The notes: generated from the sequence alone by a model not told the origin. Counted from the stretch's first letter, positions 33,473-42,957 are shown. The stretch is 64,000 nt of DNA from an uncultured Flavobacteriaceae bacterium (GCA_947493175.1 CANLQD010000010.1:1-64000); one strand, 5' to 3'. Made by a program: numbers and translations.

Positions 33473-34471
33473 ATGGCAAAGACGACATTGGAAAATTTGA
33501 AGTTGGGCATTTTTGTTATCCTTGGTACAGTTTTGCTGCTTGTTGCAGCCTACCTGATCGGGAACCGACAAAATATGTTCGGAGAGACCATTCCCATATC
33601 GGCCGTTTTCAAAAATGCCAACGGACTCCAAAATGGCAACAATGTCCGTTTTTCAGGTATCAATGTTGGCACTGTGAACAAGATCGAAATGGTAAACGAT
33701 ACCACCATTCGCGTACATATGATCATTGCCGAAAAAATGCAACAACACATCAAAAAAGACGCAGTTGCTATGATCGGGTCTGACGGACTCGTTGGGAGCA
33801 TGCTTATCAACATCGTTCCAGGAAAAGGAAACGTTACCACCATAGGCCCAGGGGATGAACTAAGATCGCTAAGCAAGGTGGCCACACAAGATATGCTAAG
33901 TACGTTGAACGTCACCAATGAAAATGCGGCCCTGTTGACCGAAGATCTGTTAAAAGTATCCCGATCCTTAACCACCGGCAACGGCACTTTAGGCCTACTG
34001 CTGAACGATACCGAAATGGCCGACAACCTTAGACAGACCCTTATCAATTTAAAAAACACAAGCGAACAGGCAAATGCCGCAATTTTGGAACTCAACGAAA
34101 TCGTCCGTAAGGTCAATTTTGAAGAAAGTACGGCGGGTATCCTGTTAAACGACTCCGTATCAGCTTTAAAAATGCGGAATATTATTACCCATCTGGAAAC
34201 TTCCAGCATAGCAATAGAAAGTACAGCAAAGAACTTGAATGCCGTAGTAGCGGAAATACAACAAGGTGATGGAGCCATAAATACCCTAATAACCGATACC
34301 GTTTTGGCAAGTCAATTAAAAAACACGATGCGGAATGTTGACCAGGGTGTTGAACGTTTCAATGAGAACATGGAGGCCTTGAAGCATAATTTCTTGACTC
34401 GCGGTTATTTTAAAAAACAGGAGAAGGAGCGGGAAAAAGAAGAAAGGAAAGCCCAAAAAGAACGGCAATAG
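33473..34471 (+). CDS. mlaD: MlaD-like MCE-domain protein
   Basis: A 332-residue protein. An N-terminal membrane anchor (LGIFVILGTVLLLVAAYLIG) and MCE domain (about residues 38-115: FKNANGLQNGNNVRFSGINVGTV to SDGLVGSMLINIVPG) are followed by a long helical, coiled-coil-prone region and a strongly charged lysine/glutamate tail. It is the substrate-binding component of the upstream MlaEF transporter, probably spanning part of the periplasm. Confidence 0.9.
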   Translation: MAKTTLENLKLGIFVILGTVLLLVAAYLIGNRQNMFGETIPISAVFKNANGLQNGNNVRFSGINVGTVNKIEMVNDTTIRVHMIIAEKMQQHIKKDAVAMIGSDGLVGSMLINIVPGKGNVTTIGPGDELRSLSKVATQDMLSTLNVTNENAALLTEDLLKVSRSLTTGNGTLGLLLNDTEMADNLRQTLINLKNTSEQANAAILELNEIVRKVNFEESTAGILLNDSVSALKMRNIITHLETSSIAIESTAKNLNAVVAEIQQGDGAINTLITDTVLASQLKNTMRNVDQGVERFNENMEALKHNFLTRGYFKKQEKEREKEERKAQKERQ

Positions 34472-34502
34472 CAATAAAGTACAACTCGAGACCGGTTCAA
34501 TG

Positions 34503-35634
34503 CTATTCATCATCCCTCTCCTTAAAAAAAAGTTGCAACAGACGGTATTCGTCATGATCAAATTTATTCAAGAAAATATCTTCCTTTCGTGCCAGTCCGT
34601 CTTCTAATAAATAACTCAGCGGTTCCGTGAACTTAAAACTCCTGAAAAATTCTTTTGAGATCGCCAAAATAGGCAGGGCCAAGATCATTCCCGGGATACC
34701 CCAGAGAATTCCTCCAACGAACAAGCCCAAAATAATAAAAAACGGATTGATCTTAATACTCGGGCCCATCACATTGGGGGATATGATATTCCCTTCGATC
34801 TGCTGTACGATGATATAGAGTACTACTACGCCAAAAGGTTGCCATAAATTATTGGATATCATCAACATATAAAAAAAGGGCAGTATACCGCCAATGGAAG
34901 TACCTACATAGGGAATAACCTCCAAAAAACCGGCCAGAAATCCCCAAAAGAAGGGGTAAGGAACACCGATCAACCATAAACCGGAACCAATTAAGAGACC
35001 CAAAATAAGAATCACCAAACCTTGACCGATCAAATAACGTTTGGCCAATAATTGAATCTCTTCCAAAACCTGTACGACCCGTTCTCGATCTTGCCACCCT
35101 ATCTGTACCAGAAAAAAATTCTTGAACGCCGTTCGGTACAATAACATAAAGTAAGTTATAACGATTACCAAGCCCATATTGGCTAAAACATATCCTGTTG
35201 ATTGGAGACTTTCCCGAATTACGTTGATCGGAACATCAGAGGCAGCGATGATATTTTCTGAAATCCATCGGGATGTCGATTCCGCATCGAGGTTAAACTT
35301 TTGATCCGACCAATCGAATATGGAGACCAAAACTTGGTTCAGCCTGTCCCGAACAGAAGGGAGATCATTAAAAAGTATACGCGATTGATGCAAAAAGAAA
35401 AAGAGTACCCCGAACATGGGAATAACAGCTACGATGTATGCCGTAAAGATAGCCACTACTCTACTGCGCAACCTCTTTTCAAAAAAAACAACAATCGGTT
35501 TTAGCATCAACGCAAAAAAAAAGCGAACACCAAAGGTGCAATAACCACCTTGGCAACGGCAAGAATCCAAATGATTGCGGTAATGGCGAAAATCAGATAA
35601 AAAAAGTTCGCCAGATTAAGGGTATATTTTTTCA
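34503..35634 (-). pseudogene. AI-2E family transporter, split by a frameshift
   Basis: The N-terminal part starts at 35634 (MKKYTLNLANFFYLIF to VIAPLVFAFF) and meets a stop. The remaining 340 codons, with the AI-2E/PerM helices (MLKPIVVFFEKRL, PYPFFWGFLAGFLEVIPYVG, PGMILALPILAI), lie in another frame. The break is a run of nine T (A9 on the plus strand near 35514-35522); ten would join the frames. It may be a sequencing slip, a phase-variable tract or a true lesion. The family exports small molecules. Confidence 0.8.
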
Positions 35635-35718
35635 TGCCTACATCGCTATTTTTGATTGAGAGACGGTTTTAAAACCTATCTATATTAACGGTCATAGTTT
35701 CATGGATGGGCGTTTCCA

Positions 35719-36120
35719 TTACTCGTCGGGCTCCATACTCCTCTGCATGGTCTTGATACATTTTTCTATTTCACGATTCGCCCTTTTGTTTGAGAAACCC
35801 AAACCGATGGCATATTTAAAAATTAATTTTCGCTCTTCTTCATCGACCTCATCGTCGGCATAGATGATAGCGAAAAGCTCGTGAAGCCTTTCAATTCGGT
35901 CTTCCAAACCATATGGGGGTATCAATGGGTACCTTTCTGGATGCTTCCATATGATTTTAACCTCTTCCCTAGAAATATCAAGCTTAAAGGCCAAACGTTT
36001 CAAGACCATTTCTTCTTCCCGGTTTATAGGGCCGTCTACACGCGCCAACCGTACCATAGCGGCAAAATACCCCACATTGCTGTGGTGTTCCGGAGATTCG
36101 TATGCATCTATAATAGCCAT
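35719..36120 (-). CDS. TerB-like protein
   Basis: A 133-residue TerB-type helical domain: YFAAMVRLARVDGPINREEEMVLKRLA and FAIIYADDEVDEEERKLIFKYA, with acidic metal-binding residues. TerB domains occur in tellurite and stress systems. It stands alone with its own operator-promoter at 36156-36199. Confidence 0.8.
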   Translation of the reverse strand: MAIIDAYESPEHHSNVGYFAAMVRLARVDGPINREEEMVLKRLAFKLDISREEVKIIWKHPERYPLIPPYGLEDRIERLHELFAIIYADDEVDEEERKLIFKYAIGLGFSNKRANREIEKCIKTMQRSMEPDE

Positions 36121-36155
36121 TTCTTGACCCTTTCTTTAAGGTTTGTAAGGCATCG

Positions 36156-36199
36156 CAAACTACAGCATGAAGTGATCCCGAGCAATGACCCTAATCAGT
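36156..36199 (-). promoter_or_regulatory. Crp/Fnr-like operator plus -7 element for the TerB gene
   Basis: AATGACCCTAATCAGT (36184-36199) stands 22 bases from the T of TAGTTTG on the minus strand (36162-36156). The start codon of the TerB-like gene follows 36 bases further. Confidence 0.6.
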
Positions 36200-36340
36200 T
36201 TCGTAAGATAAGTTCTTGATGACCAGACCGCCGACGCCTTCCTGTTTTGCGAACCCGTTCATTCCGTAAGGAGCCAATACCAACGGGTTTTATCGGGGTA
36301 TCAAGTTCATCCTATCAAAGGCATTTCATGATTTTTTCCC

Positions 36341-37360
36341 TTATACCCGGGCATCTAGAGTATTCATATACCCTTGTACTAACTTCAGATACTTTTTTAT
36401 CGCTGCCAGCAGTATCTTTTTTTCACCTTCTTTAGTGGCACTTTTCGCCCTTAGGCTACTGACCTTTGCCCGCACGTTGGCACGGTAAGCCTTAAAATAA
36501 ACAAAGAGCCGATGCTCTGCTGCGGTGCGCATTACAGGAAACTGGAGACTGTAGTGGCGAATGCACCGATCTGAAAGTTCTTTTTTACCGTAGGCATCCA
36601 AATCCATACAAAGAAAGGCGACTTCGTTCAACACATCGATCTGGCGGTAGTCATCATTGAACTCCAGACAATCAAAGGGCTGTGGTTCAGGTAATAAAAA
36701 AATATTACGAGCATGCAAATCTCCATGGCAATCTCTAAAAAAACCCTGGCGCAACCTGCTCATTAACAGCTTTTCATTGTTCCCAAGAAATGTATCGGAC
36801 GCTTCAATTGCCCTTTTTATTTGCTTTCCGTACGCTAGCCCCAAATTGGTTGAAACGAAATCCTCTTCCGTACTCAAATCGTTGAATTTCTCCTTTAAAT
36901 CAAGCACGTTTTTTTCGTGAATCAAGGTGGCCTTTTTATGAAATTCTGCAATCCATTCGGCAAGGGCTTCGATATGTTCTTTGCCGACCTGATCCCTTAA
37001 GAGCAGTAGGTCCATCCGCTTTTCGGTATCTAACTTGCGCATTTTTAGCGTATAATCGATCAATGCTCCCGTGTGGCCGCCTATAAAGTAATGACCGTTC
37101 TTTACATTGACCGGCAATACCTCGAGGTAGATGTCCTCGGCAAACCGTCGGTTCAACTGCCACTCCTTTTCACAAAAGAATTTTCGCCGTTCCAAGGTGG
37201 AAAAATCCAAAAAGGAATATTTAATGGGTTTCTTGATCTTGTATACGAATCGATCACAGCTTAATACCCAAGAAATGTGGGTCTCAATAAGTTTGCGCTG
37301 TTCTGTAACTTCTGGAAACCCTCCGGAAGAAATCAATTTATTTATCTGCTCCCGATTCAT
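36341..37360 (-). CDS. APH-like phosphotransferase
   Basis: A 339-residue protein of the aminoglycoside-phosphotransferase-like kinase fold. The nucleotide-binding front half (FVYKIKKPIKYSFLDFS) is followed by the catalytic loop FRDCHGDLHARNIFLL (about residues 212-227) and a downstream Asp-containing IDVLNEVAFLCMDLD. Homologues are often fused to a small ATP-binding kinase; here that partner is a separate gene overlapping by 23 bases. The substrate is unknown, and antibiotic resistance is not implied. Confidence 0.85.
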   Translation of the reverse strand: MNREQINKLISSGGFPEVTEQRKLIETHISWVLSCDRFVYKIKKPIKYSFLDFSTLERRKFFCEKEWQLNRRFAEDIYLEVLPVNVKNGHYFIGGHTGALIDYTLKMRKLDTEKRMDLLLLRDQVGKEHIEALAEWIAEFHKKATLIHEKNVLDLKEKFNDLSTEEDFVSTNLGLAYGKQIKRAIEASDTFLGNNEKLLMSRLRQGFFRDCHGDLHARNIFLLPEPQPFDCLEFNDDYRQIDVLNEVAFLCMDLDAYGKKELSDRCIRHYSLQFPVMRTAAEHRLFVYFKAYRANVRAKVSSLRAKSATKEGEKKILLAAIKKYLKLVQGYMNTLDARV

Positions 37361-37838
37361 CCCTTAAGTATTCAATGGCCCTTTGTAGCATGGCACCACT
37401 ATTTTCATTGGTAGATTGTAAAACCAAATGCGGTTGAAGCAAAGGTTCCCATTGCCGTCTAATCGACTGGTATACATCAAAGTCGGCCTCGCTGAACGGC
37501 CTGCTTTTCTGTAAACGTTGCCTTATAATATCTTCGTCGGCCAGTAACTCGATAATGAAGATCTTCTCTTTCTGACTTACGAAGAAGGGAGCCCTTGTTT
37601 CATTTGTGTGGAAAGTCGCATCGAGTACCAAATTCTTTTTTTGGCAGATGGCTTCTTCCTGCTTCGCTAACAATAAGTCATACACCGTCGCCTTTTCAGC
37701 ATCGGAATATGTGCGATTCGGAAAAAATTCTTTTCGCAAACGATCACTGTTCACATACTCAGCTTTTATCGATTTTGCCAGTTTCTTGGCAAAATAGCTT
37801 TTTCCAGAACCTGGCAAACCCATGACTATAACAACCAT
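37338..37838 (-). CDS. Small P-loop kinase
   Basis: A 166-residue AAA_33/Zeta-toxin-like kinase. Walker A is GLPGSGKSYFAKK (residues 8-20), followed by the NSDRLRKEFF segment and a lid with RPFSEADFDVYQ. It overlaps the following APH-like gene by 23 bases and probably works with it, as in bifunctional fusion proteins of the same pair of domains. Confidence 0.85.
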   Translation of the reverse strand: MVVIVMGLPGSGKSYFAKKLAKSIKAEYVNSDRLRKEFFPNRTYSDAEKATVYDLLLAKQEEAICQKKNLVLDATFHTNETRAPFFVSQKEKIFIIELLADEDIIRQRLQKSRPFSEADFDVYQSIRRQWEPLLQPHLVLQSTNENSGAMLQRAIEYLRDESGADK

Positions 37839-37938
37839 GATGCATCATTATTTCTGTAATCCAAAACCATTTTCTTTACCGTAATTGGATAGGAAAGCGG
37901 GAAAAGGGTAATCTGTCGTTTCCAAATCATGATCTCTC

Positions 37939-38157
37939 TTATTCGTTTTCACCTTGATGGGTTTGTAAATGATGTTCTAACAACTGCCGCAAGCTCTGCA
38001 AATAATCTTCCATTACTTTTCGATTAACTTCAGGATGCGGAATCGTGGGCAAGGTCATTGGGTTTTCATCCAAAAACTGGTACAGTTCGGGATAATCAGA
38101 TTCAATGGCACTGGTCAGTTCAGAGATTTCGGTCAATAAATAACGAAGGTCTTTCAT
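37939..38157 (-). CDS. Small helical hypothetical protein
   Basis: A 72-residue acidic helical protein (LTEISELTSAIESDYPELYQFL, then YLQSLRQLLEHHL) without a family I recognise. It lies 100 bases upstream of the kinase/APH pair on the same strand and may belong to that operon. Confidence 0.6.
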   Translation of the reverse strand: MKDLRYLLTEISELTSAIESDYPELYQFLDENPMTLPTIPHPEVNRKVMEDYLQSLRQLLEHHLQTHQGENE

Positions 38158-38394
38158 AATGTAATTGGTTATTGGTTAAGACATTGCATCATATTGTAGC
38201 AATTTGATCTTTTCCAAAATTTTCCCTGGTACGAGATCTCCAGATGACAAAAGGCTTGACCCCTAGACTCAAAACCGAAATCGATTCAATCGTGTATCAT
38301 CGGAGAAATTTTGCCCACACACACTGTCCCTCAGGATTCAATCATGCATAGTGGCCGCGCCTTTTTCAAGACTTGTTCAATACGACGTTTTACC

Positions 38395-38526
38395 AGTAAA
38401 CTACCTATGGACATGCCCACGAGGCATTCAAAAAAATCAACATTGATTTCGTCACCTTGGTCCGCCAAAATGGCTATAGGAGGGCGGGTAAGCATCAGCG
38501 TATTTTACATCTCGATTATCGAGTAA
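38395..38526 (+). repeat. Dispersed repeat, copy 1
   Basis: About 130 bases starting taaactacctatggacatgc and ending catctcgattatcgagtaaa. It shares both ends and the layout with copies at 42148-42249 and 58541-58643. It may be a remnant of an insertion sequence or a MITE. No gene lies inside. Confidence 0.55.
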
Positions 38527-38585
38527 AGCTATGGGACTGTGAAGTTATCCTAAATGATTTTGGTCAGTTACCGAAGGGGCTTATG

Positions 38586-38630
38586 AATGACCTGAATCAT
38601 TGTAGCTATTGAAGCTTATCCATTATTTTG
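38586..38630 (+). promoter_or_regulatory. Crp/Fnr-like operator plus -7 element
   Basis: The palindrome AATGACCTGAATCATT (38586-38601) stands 22 bases before TTATTTTG (38623-38630), a near match to TAnnTTTG. The start of the bactofilin-like gene is 24 bases further. The extended sequence cctgnatcattgtagc recurs at 45989. Confidence 0.65.
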
Positions 38631-38654
38631 AGACAATCCTAAAAACAAAACATC

Positions 38655-39833
38655 ATGAAAAAGACACACTTCATCTTTGGCTTGTTGTTTTCCATGCTAG
38701 CGATGGCACAACATACAGCTAATGAGAAAATTACGGTTTCGAAACCGGAACAAGACGATGTTTACCTTGCTGGGGAAACCGTAGATGTAAATGCCATCGT
38801 AGACGGGGATGTGGTGGTTGCAGGAAGTAATATTACCGTAAGGGATAGCGTACGCCAAGATCTCATTGTCGCAGGAGGGGAGATTATGGTAAATGGGTAT
38901 ATAGCGGATGATATTCGTGCTGCTGGGGGCAGGTTGACCATCGATTCAGAAATCGGCGACGACGTAATCGTTGCAGGTGGCAAGGTATTCATTACCGAAA
39001 AAGCCATCATCCATGGTAATCTGATTAATTTTTCAGGAGATATCGAGATGAACGGTGAGGTAAAGGGAATGCTGAAGTCCTATTCCGGAGATTTGGACCT
39101 TAACGGAAAGGTACATGGGGATGCACGACTCTTCGGAGAGGATATTCAAGTGAATGGTGAGGTTTTGGGTATTTCAAAAATAGCTGCGGAAACTATTAAA
39201 ATAGGAGAAGCAGCAAAATTTTACAGCAACGTAACCTATTGGTCCGAAGATGATGAACTCGATTTCAAGAGTGCTTTGGTCAATGCGACAGCGACCTATG
39301 ATGAGGCCCTAATCGCCAATCGTAATGAGATTTCTTGGAAAGGTTTCGGTTTGGCCGGCATCGGGTTATTCATTATGTATGTTCTCTCTGCCTTTTTAAT
39401 ATTGTTAGTACTCAATTGGGCGTTCAGCACCCTGTTTTCCGATGCGGCGGATTATTTGGATAGCGGTTTGTGGAAGAGTCTAGGGTATGGAATCATCTAT
39501 ATCTTCGGAGTACCGCTGCTTATAGTCCTAACATTCATAATCATCATTGGTATCCCGATCGGTTTATTGTTGTTTTCGACATATGTGTTCACCATCCTGT
39601 TCGGACATTTGGTAGCGGCCCTACTGATTGCTCATTTCCTATACAAAAACAGGAACCGTAAGTTCTGGCCCGTTGTTTTTGTTTCCTTGGGTATTGCCAT
39701 TGTACTGCGATTTTTGACCCTCATTCCATTTTTAGGCAGTTTGGTATCTATACTAGTAATTGCCATCGCCTACGGATTATTGATAGCGATATTCTTAGAA
39801 AGAAAAAAGGGGAGGCTTCAAATAGCGAAGTAA
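38655..39833 (+). CDS. Polymer-forming (bactofilin-like) membrane protein
   Basis: A 392-residue protein. The signal peptide covers residues 1-18. A repetitive beta-helix like that of bactofilins runs from about 25 to 190 (repeats of the VNAIVDGDVVVAGSNI, DLIVAGGEIMVNG, DDVIVAGGKVFI type). Four hydrophobic segments follow (about 225-385). The beta-helix would lie outside the inner membrane, unlike cytosolic bactofilins. Function unknown. It has its own operator-promoter directly upstream. Confidence 0.8.
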   Translation: MKKTHFIFGLLFSMLAMAQHTANEKITVSKPEQDDVYLAGETVDVNAIVDGDVVVAGSNITVRDSVRQDLIVAGGEIMVNGYIADDIRAAGGRLTIDSEIGDDVIVAGGKVFITEKAIIHGNLINFSGDIEMNGEVKGMLKSYSGDLDLNGKVHGDARLFGEDIQVNGEVLGISKIAAETIKIGEAAKFYSNVTYWSEDDELDFKSALVNATATYDEALIANRNEISWKGFGLAGIGLFIMYVLSAFLILLVLNWAFSTLFSDAADYLDSGLWKSLGYGIIYIFGVPLLIVLTFIIIIGIPIGLLLFSTYVFTILFGHLVAALLIAHFLYKNRNRKFWPVVFVSLGIAIVLRFLTLIPFLGSLVSILVIAIAYGLLIAIFLERKKGRLQIAK

Positions 39834-39882
39834 GCTAGTTGAAAAAGATCGTCTTCTTCCTTAAACAATCTAAAAAGCATAC

Positions 39883-39918
39883 GGCAAAGCCAATAACCGA
39901 AAGTGTTTTTGCTTTGCC
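39883..39918 (+). terminator. Inverted repeat behind the bactofilin-like gene
   Basis: GGCAAAGC (39883-39890) and GCTTTGCC (39911-39918) form a hairpin with a 20-base loop containing five T. No T-run follows, so it is only a possible terminator between this gene and the Usp operon. Confidence 0.3.
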
Positions 39919-39951
39919 ATAGCCCAATTTCAAGTAACAAAACAAGAAAGA

Positions 39952-40803
39952 ATGAAGTCTATTTTATATGCTACCGACTATTCGGAAAACGCTATCCCAG
40001 CGTTGCATTTCGCCTATGGATTGAGTGAGGAATTCAGCGCCCAAATGGTGGCACTGCATGTATTCGATGTGCCATTGGTCATGGGAAGCACTACCTCTTT
40101 GAGCTATGTGCGAAAAGAGGCAAAAGCCTTTGTAAGGGACAAAGAAAAACTGGCCACTTTTTGTACCCGATATCTAGGGAACACTCCTGAGAAACTCAAT
40201 ATTGCCCTTGAGATAATCGAAGAAAGCCCTATTTGGAAAGGCATTTTGGAAAAAGCAGCGGACATTGAAGCCGACCTTATTGTTTTAGGTACCAAAGGAG
40301 ATAGTCCGATAAAGAACTATTTGCTTGGAAGCACTACCACGAAATTAATCGAAAAGGCCGATTGCCCTGTTTTGGCCATACCGCCCGATACCCCGTACAA
40401 GGCAATCGATACCATTGTGTATGCATCCGATCTAGAGGGTTCAGATGTTTTTACCATTAAAGACTTGATACAACTGGCAAAGCCCTTGGATGCCGAGATA
40501 TACCTGATACATATTTCGAACAAAGAAAAGGAAACAGGTAATGACCAAATGGAATCATTTAAAAACATACTGCACCATCAGATAAACTATAAAAATATCC
40601 ATTTTGAAACCAGGTACGGCCTTGATGTTTTTAAGACCCTCCAAGACTATATCAACGAATTAGATCCCGATCTAATTGCAATGTTAGAACGGGAAGGCCA
40701 AAGCTTGGTAAAGGACGTATGGCATCGCAATCTGGTAAAACGTATGAAAAGCGAAGGCCATTATCCTTTGCTGACCTACAACAAGAAGAACATTGCGGAA
40801 TAA
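39952..40803 (+). CDS. Tandem universal stress protein
   Basis: 283 residues with two Usp domains. The first (ILYATDYSENAIPALHFA to LGTKGDSPIKNYLLGSTTTKLIEKADCPVLAI) has the ATP-binding Gly-rich loop near residue 110. The second (IVYASDLEGSDVF) is shorter and has lost that loop. It heads a tight three-gene operon with hydrolase and phosphoribosyltransferase. Tandem Usp proteins typify oxygen-limitation and starvation regulons. Confidence 0.9.
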   Translation: MKSILYATDYSENAIPALHFAYGLSEEFSAQMVALHVFDVPLVMGSTTSLSYVRKEAKAFVRDKEKLATFCTRYLGNTPEKLNIALEIIEESPIWKGILEKAADIEADLIVLGTKGDSPIKNYLLGSTTTKLIEKADCPVLAIPPDTPYKAIDTIVYASDLEGSDVFTIKDLIQLAKPLDAEIYLIHISNKEKETGNDQMESFKNILHHQINYKNIHFETRYGLDVFKTLQDYINELDPDLIAMLEREGQSLVKDVWHRNLVKRMKSEGHYPLLTYNKKNIAE

Positions 40804-40820
40804 ACCACAAAAAACTAAAA

Positions 40821-41471
40821 ATGGGCACCACGAAGTCCAAAGGCGTATCGATACAGTTGGATGGATTGACTCTAAAAGGAGACTTGTACATCCCAAAGGA
40901 ACCCATTGGCATAGTTATCTTTTCACATGGAAGCGGGAGTAGTCGGCTAAGTCCAAGAAACGAACATGTGGCGAAAGTGTTGCAGAAAAAAGGGCTTGCT
41001 ACCTTGCTCTTTGATTTGTTGACCGAAGATGAAGACCAATTTTACAGAATGCGGTTCAACATTGATTTATTGACCCTACGCTTGATCGATGTTACGCAGT
41101 TTCTGCAACAGCAAGAGCATACCAAAGATTTGCCGATCGGTTATTTCGGAGCGAGTACAGGTGCAGCTTCGGCTTTACGGGCAGCGGCCTTCTTCGGAAA
41201 GGATATCAAAGCCGTTGTATCTAGAGGTGGCCGGCCAGACCTGGCACTGAAAGATATGTATAAAGTAGCCTCCCCCACCCTTTTAATTGTTGGCGGTCAA
41301 GACGATATGGTCATAGAACTCAACCAAAAAGCTTACAAAAAACTAGACTGCGAAAAGAAATTAGCGATCGTATCCGGGGCCACGCATCTTTTTAAAGAAC
41401 CGGGTACATTGGAAGAGGTAGCACAATTATCGGCCGAATGGTTCGCCGAACATTTATGCACTAAAGAATAA
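40821..41471 (+). CDS. Alpha/beta hydrolase (dienelactone hydrolase-like)
   Basis: 216 residues from the ATG at 40821. SHGSGSSRLSPRNEHVA forms the oxyanion region, GYFGASTGAASALRAA carries the nucleophile in GxSxG, and LLIVGGQDDMV and SGATHLF hold the acid and histidine. It is of the type often encoded next to phosphoribosyltransferases in stress clusters. It starts 17 bases after the Usp stop. Confidence 0.85.
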   Translation: MGTTKSKGVSIQLDGLTLKGDLYIPKEPIGIVIFSHGSGSSRLSPRNEHVAKVLQKKGLATLLFDLLTEDEDQFYRMRFNIDLLTLRLIDVTQFLQQQEHTKDLPIGYFGASTGAASALRAAAFFGKDIKAVVSRGGRPDLALKDMYKVASPTLLIVGGQDDMVIELNQKAYKKLDCEKKLAIVSGATHLFKEPGTLEEVAQLSAEWFAEHLCTKE

Positions 41472-41476
41472 GAAAA

Positions 41477-42100
41477 GTGTTCAAAGATAGAATTGATGCA
41501 GGAAAGCAATTGGCAGAAAAACTGCTAAAGCTCAAAGATGACCAGCTAGTCGTTTTGGCCATCCCAAGAGGTGGACTGCCCTTAGCCGAAATAGTAGCTA
41601 AAACATTAAAGGCGCCCCTAGATGTGGCCCTGACCAAAAAAATAGGACATCCGTACCATAAAGAATATGCCATCGGAGCCGTGAGTCTTGAAGGGAAGGT
41701 ACTTACCGATACCATGGGTATTTCAAAAAGTTATGTCGAAAAAGAAACTGCCCGAATTCGAAAAGAACTCCAACAACGTTACGACCAATATTATAAAAAA
41801 CGTTCTCCTCAGAACATCAAAAACAAAACAGTAATCATTGTCGATGACGGAATTGCTACCGGGGACACCATATTGGCCACAGTGAAAGTAGTGAGCGAAC
41901 AGCAACCAAGGAAAATAATCGTGGCGATTCCGGTCGCACCGAGTTCGGCCATTGAAAAACTCGAAACGGCCCCAAAAGTTGATGAGGTAATCTGTTTACA
42001 AATTCCTTTAGATTTTCAGGCAGTAGGTCAATTCTATTACGAATTCGGTCAAGTTTCCGATGAAGAGGCTATTGGTATTTTGAATAGCTTTCCTGGGTAA
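41477..42100 (+). CDS. Phosphoribosyltransferase-domain protein
   Basis: 207 residues from a GTG five bases after the preceding stop. The PRTase fold has AIPRGGLPLAEIVA near residue 31 and the PRPP loop VIIVDDGIATGDT (about residues 119-131). The substrate base is not evident. It is the last gene of the Usp operon; homologues occur beside Usp and hydrolase genes in dormancy-type loci. Confidence 0.85.
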   Translation: MFKDRIDAGKQLAEKLLKLKDDQLVVLAIPRGGLPLAEIVAKTLKAPLDVALTKKIGHPYHKEYAIGAVSLEGKVLTDTMGISKSYVEKETARIRKELQQRYDQYYKKRSPQNIKNKTVIIVDDGIATGDTILATVKVVSEQQPRKIIVAIPVAPSSAIEKLETAPKVDEVICLQIPLDFQAVGQFYYEFGQVSDEEAIGILNSFPG

Positions 42101-42147
42101 TGGGTCCCATAGCGATCATATCTACTTTCCTATCCCTGAAAACTCCT

Positions 42148-42249
42148 AGTAAACTACCTCGGGCCTTCGTCTGCCGCGTCGGCTAGGTGAAGGTGTCACA
42201 AGCACATGGGGTATGAGGGGAGCATATAAATCCTGATAATCGATTAAAA
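42148..42249 (+). repeat. Dispersed repeat, copy 2
   Basis: It starts gtaaactacctcgggccttcg and ends ggagcatataaatcctgataatcgatta. The ends match copies 1 and 3; the middle differs. Confidence 0.5.
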
Positions 42250-42251
42250 AA

Positions 42252-42282
42252 GGCCGCTCGAAAAAAGGTTTTCCGAACGGCC
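42252..42282 (-). terminator. Rho-independent terminator of the dodecin gene
   Basis: GGCCGTTCG and CGAGCGGCC (minus strand) form a nine-base stem with one mismatch, followed by TTTTTT. It stands 40 bases behind the dodecin stop. Confidence 0.75.
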
Positions 42283-42320
42283 CAAACCAACCAAAATACG
42301 GTAAGTCAACACATCCCAAT

Positions 42321-42533
42321 TTATTCCGCTATATCCATGATAGCGAAAGTCACTTTGGCATTGACACGGTACGCTGAAATCTGATTATCATTTACCGTTA
42401 CCTGCATATCCTGCAAATAGACCGATTTAATACTTTTCACGGTCTTTGATGCCTCATTAATAATGTTTTGTACCGCATCCTCAAAACTCACTGTAGAATT
42501 TCCTAAAATCTCTATTACTTTTAATACCGACAT
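42321..42533 (-). CDS. Dodecin-family flavin-binding protein
   Basis: A 70-residue protein matching dodecin: VIEILGNSTVSFEDAVQNIINEASKTVKSIKSVYL then YRVNAKVTFAI. Dodecins form dodecamers that store flavin. It ends at a good terminator. It may be transcribed from the operator at 42903 together with a broken small frame. Confidence 0.85.
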   Translation of the reverse strand: MSVLKVIEILGNSTVSFEDAVQNIINEASKTVKSIKSVYLQDMQVTVNDNQISAYRVNAKVTFAIMDIAE

Positions 42534-42755
42534 ACTGCTTCTTATTTAATGGTTCCTGTACTATATTTTAACTAAACCACCATGCATTTAAAATGCATAG
42601 GTTTTGAGAAAAGAATAAAACTCTTTTTAAACATTGCGCCAAAGTAGTAGTTGGCAGTAAACAGCTTGCCCCCCTTTAGAACTGCCGAGTGCCACCACCT
42701 ACTTGTTGAAAATTTATAGCAACTGAAAGTCTTACACTAAAGTGCATTGTTTCAA

Positions 42756-42852
42756 CTAATTATTGTGACCAATGAACTCCCCTTTTTCATCCACTTTCAC
42801 ATGAATGGCCTTGTCGCTGTTTTCTAGCTTAAACCTGTTGGTTTTCTAGCAT
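42756..42852 (-). pseudogene. Broken 31-codon reading frame upstream of dodecin
   Basis: From ATG at 42852 the minus strand reads MLENQQV and then stops. After removing one T of a TTT it continues as KLENSDKAIHVKVDEKGEFIGHNN to a stop at 42756. The 97-base length is one over a multiple of three. It may be a remnant of a small protein gene. Confidence 0.3.
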
Positions 42853-42873
42853 CAAGACCGTCTTTCTAGTATA

Positions 42874-42918
42874 CCAAGTAAACATCTTTGGCGCTAACTT
42901 GCAATGACTTGAGTCAGT
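42874..42918 (-). promoter_or_regulatory. Crp/Fnr-like operator, minus direction
   Basis: AATGACTTGAGTCAGT (42903-42918) is followed on the minus strand, at the usual distance (one base longer), by TACTTGG, a weak -7 element. It would drive the broken small frame and dodecin, and is divergent from the operator at 42958. Confidence 0.45.
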
Positions 42919-42957
42919 CCAATCCAAAGATTTAGTAATCACGACCTAGACATCCCG

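Noticed and set aside
36341..37360. Aminoglycoside resistance kinase
   Set aside because: The APH-like fold with a neighbouring P-loop kinase matches a widespread housekeeping-type pair rather than known resistance enzymes.
37835..37855. Palindrome ATGATGCATCAT upstream of the kinase gene as another operator
   Set aside because: The half-sites are four bases apart instead of six, and no -7 element stands at the regular distance.
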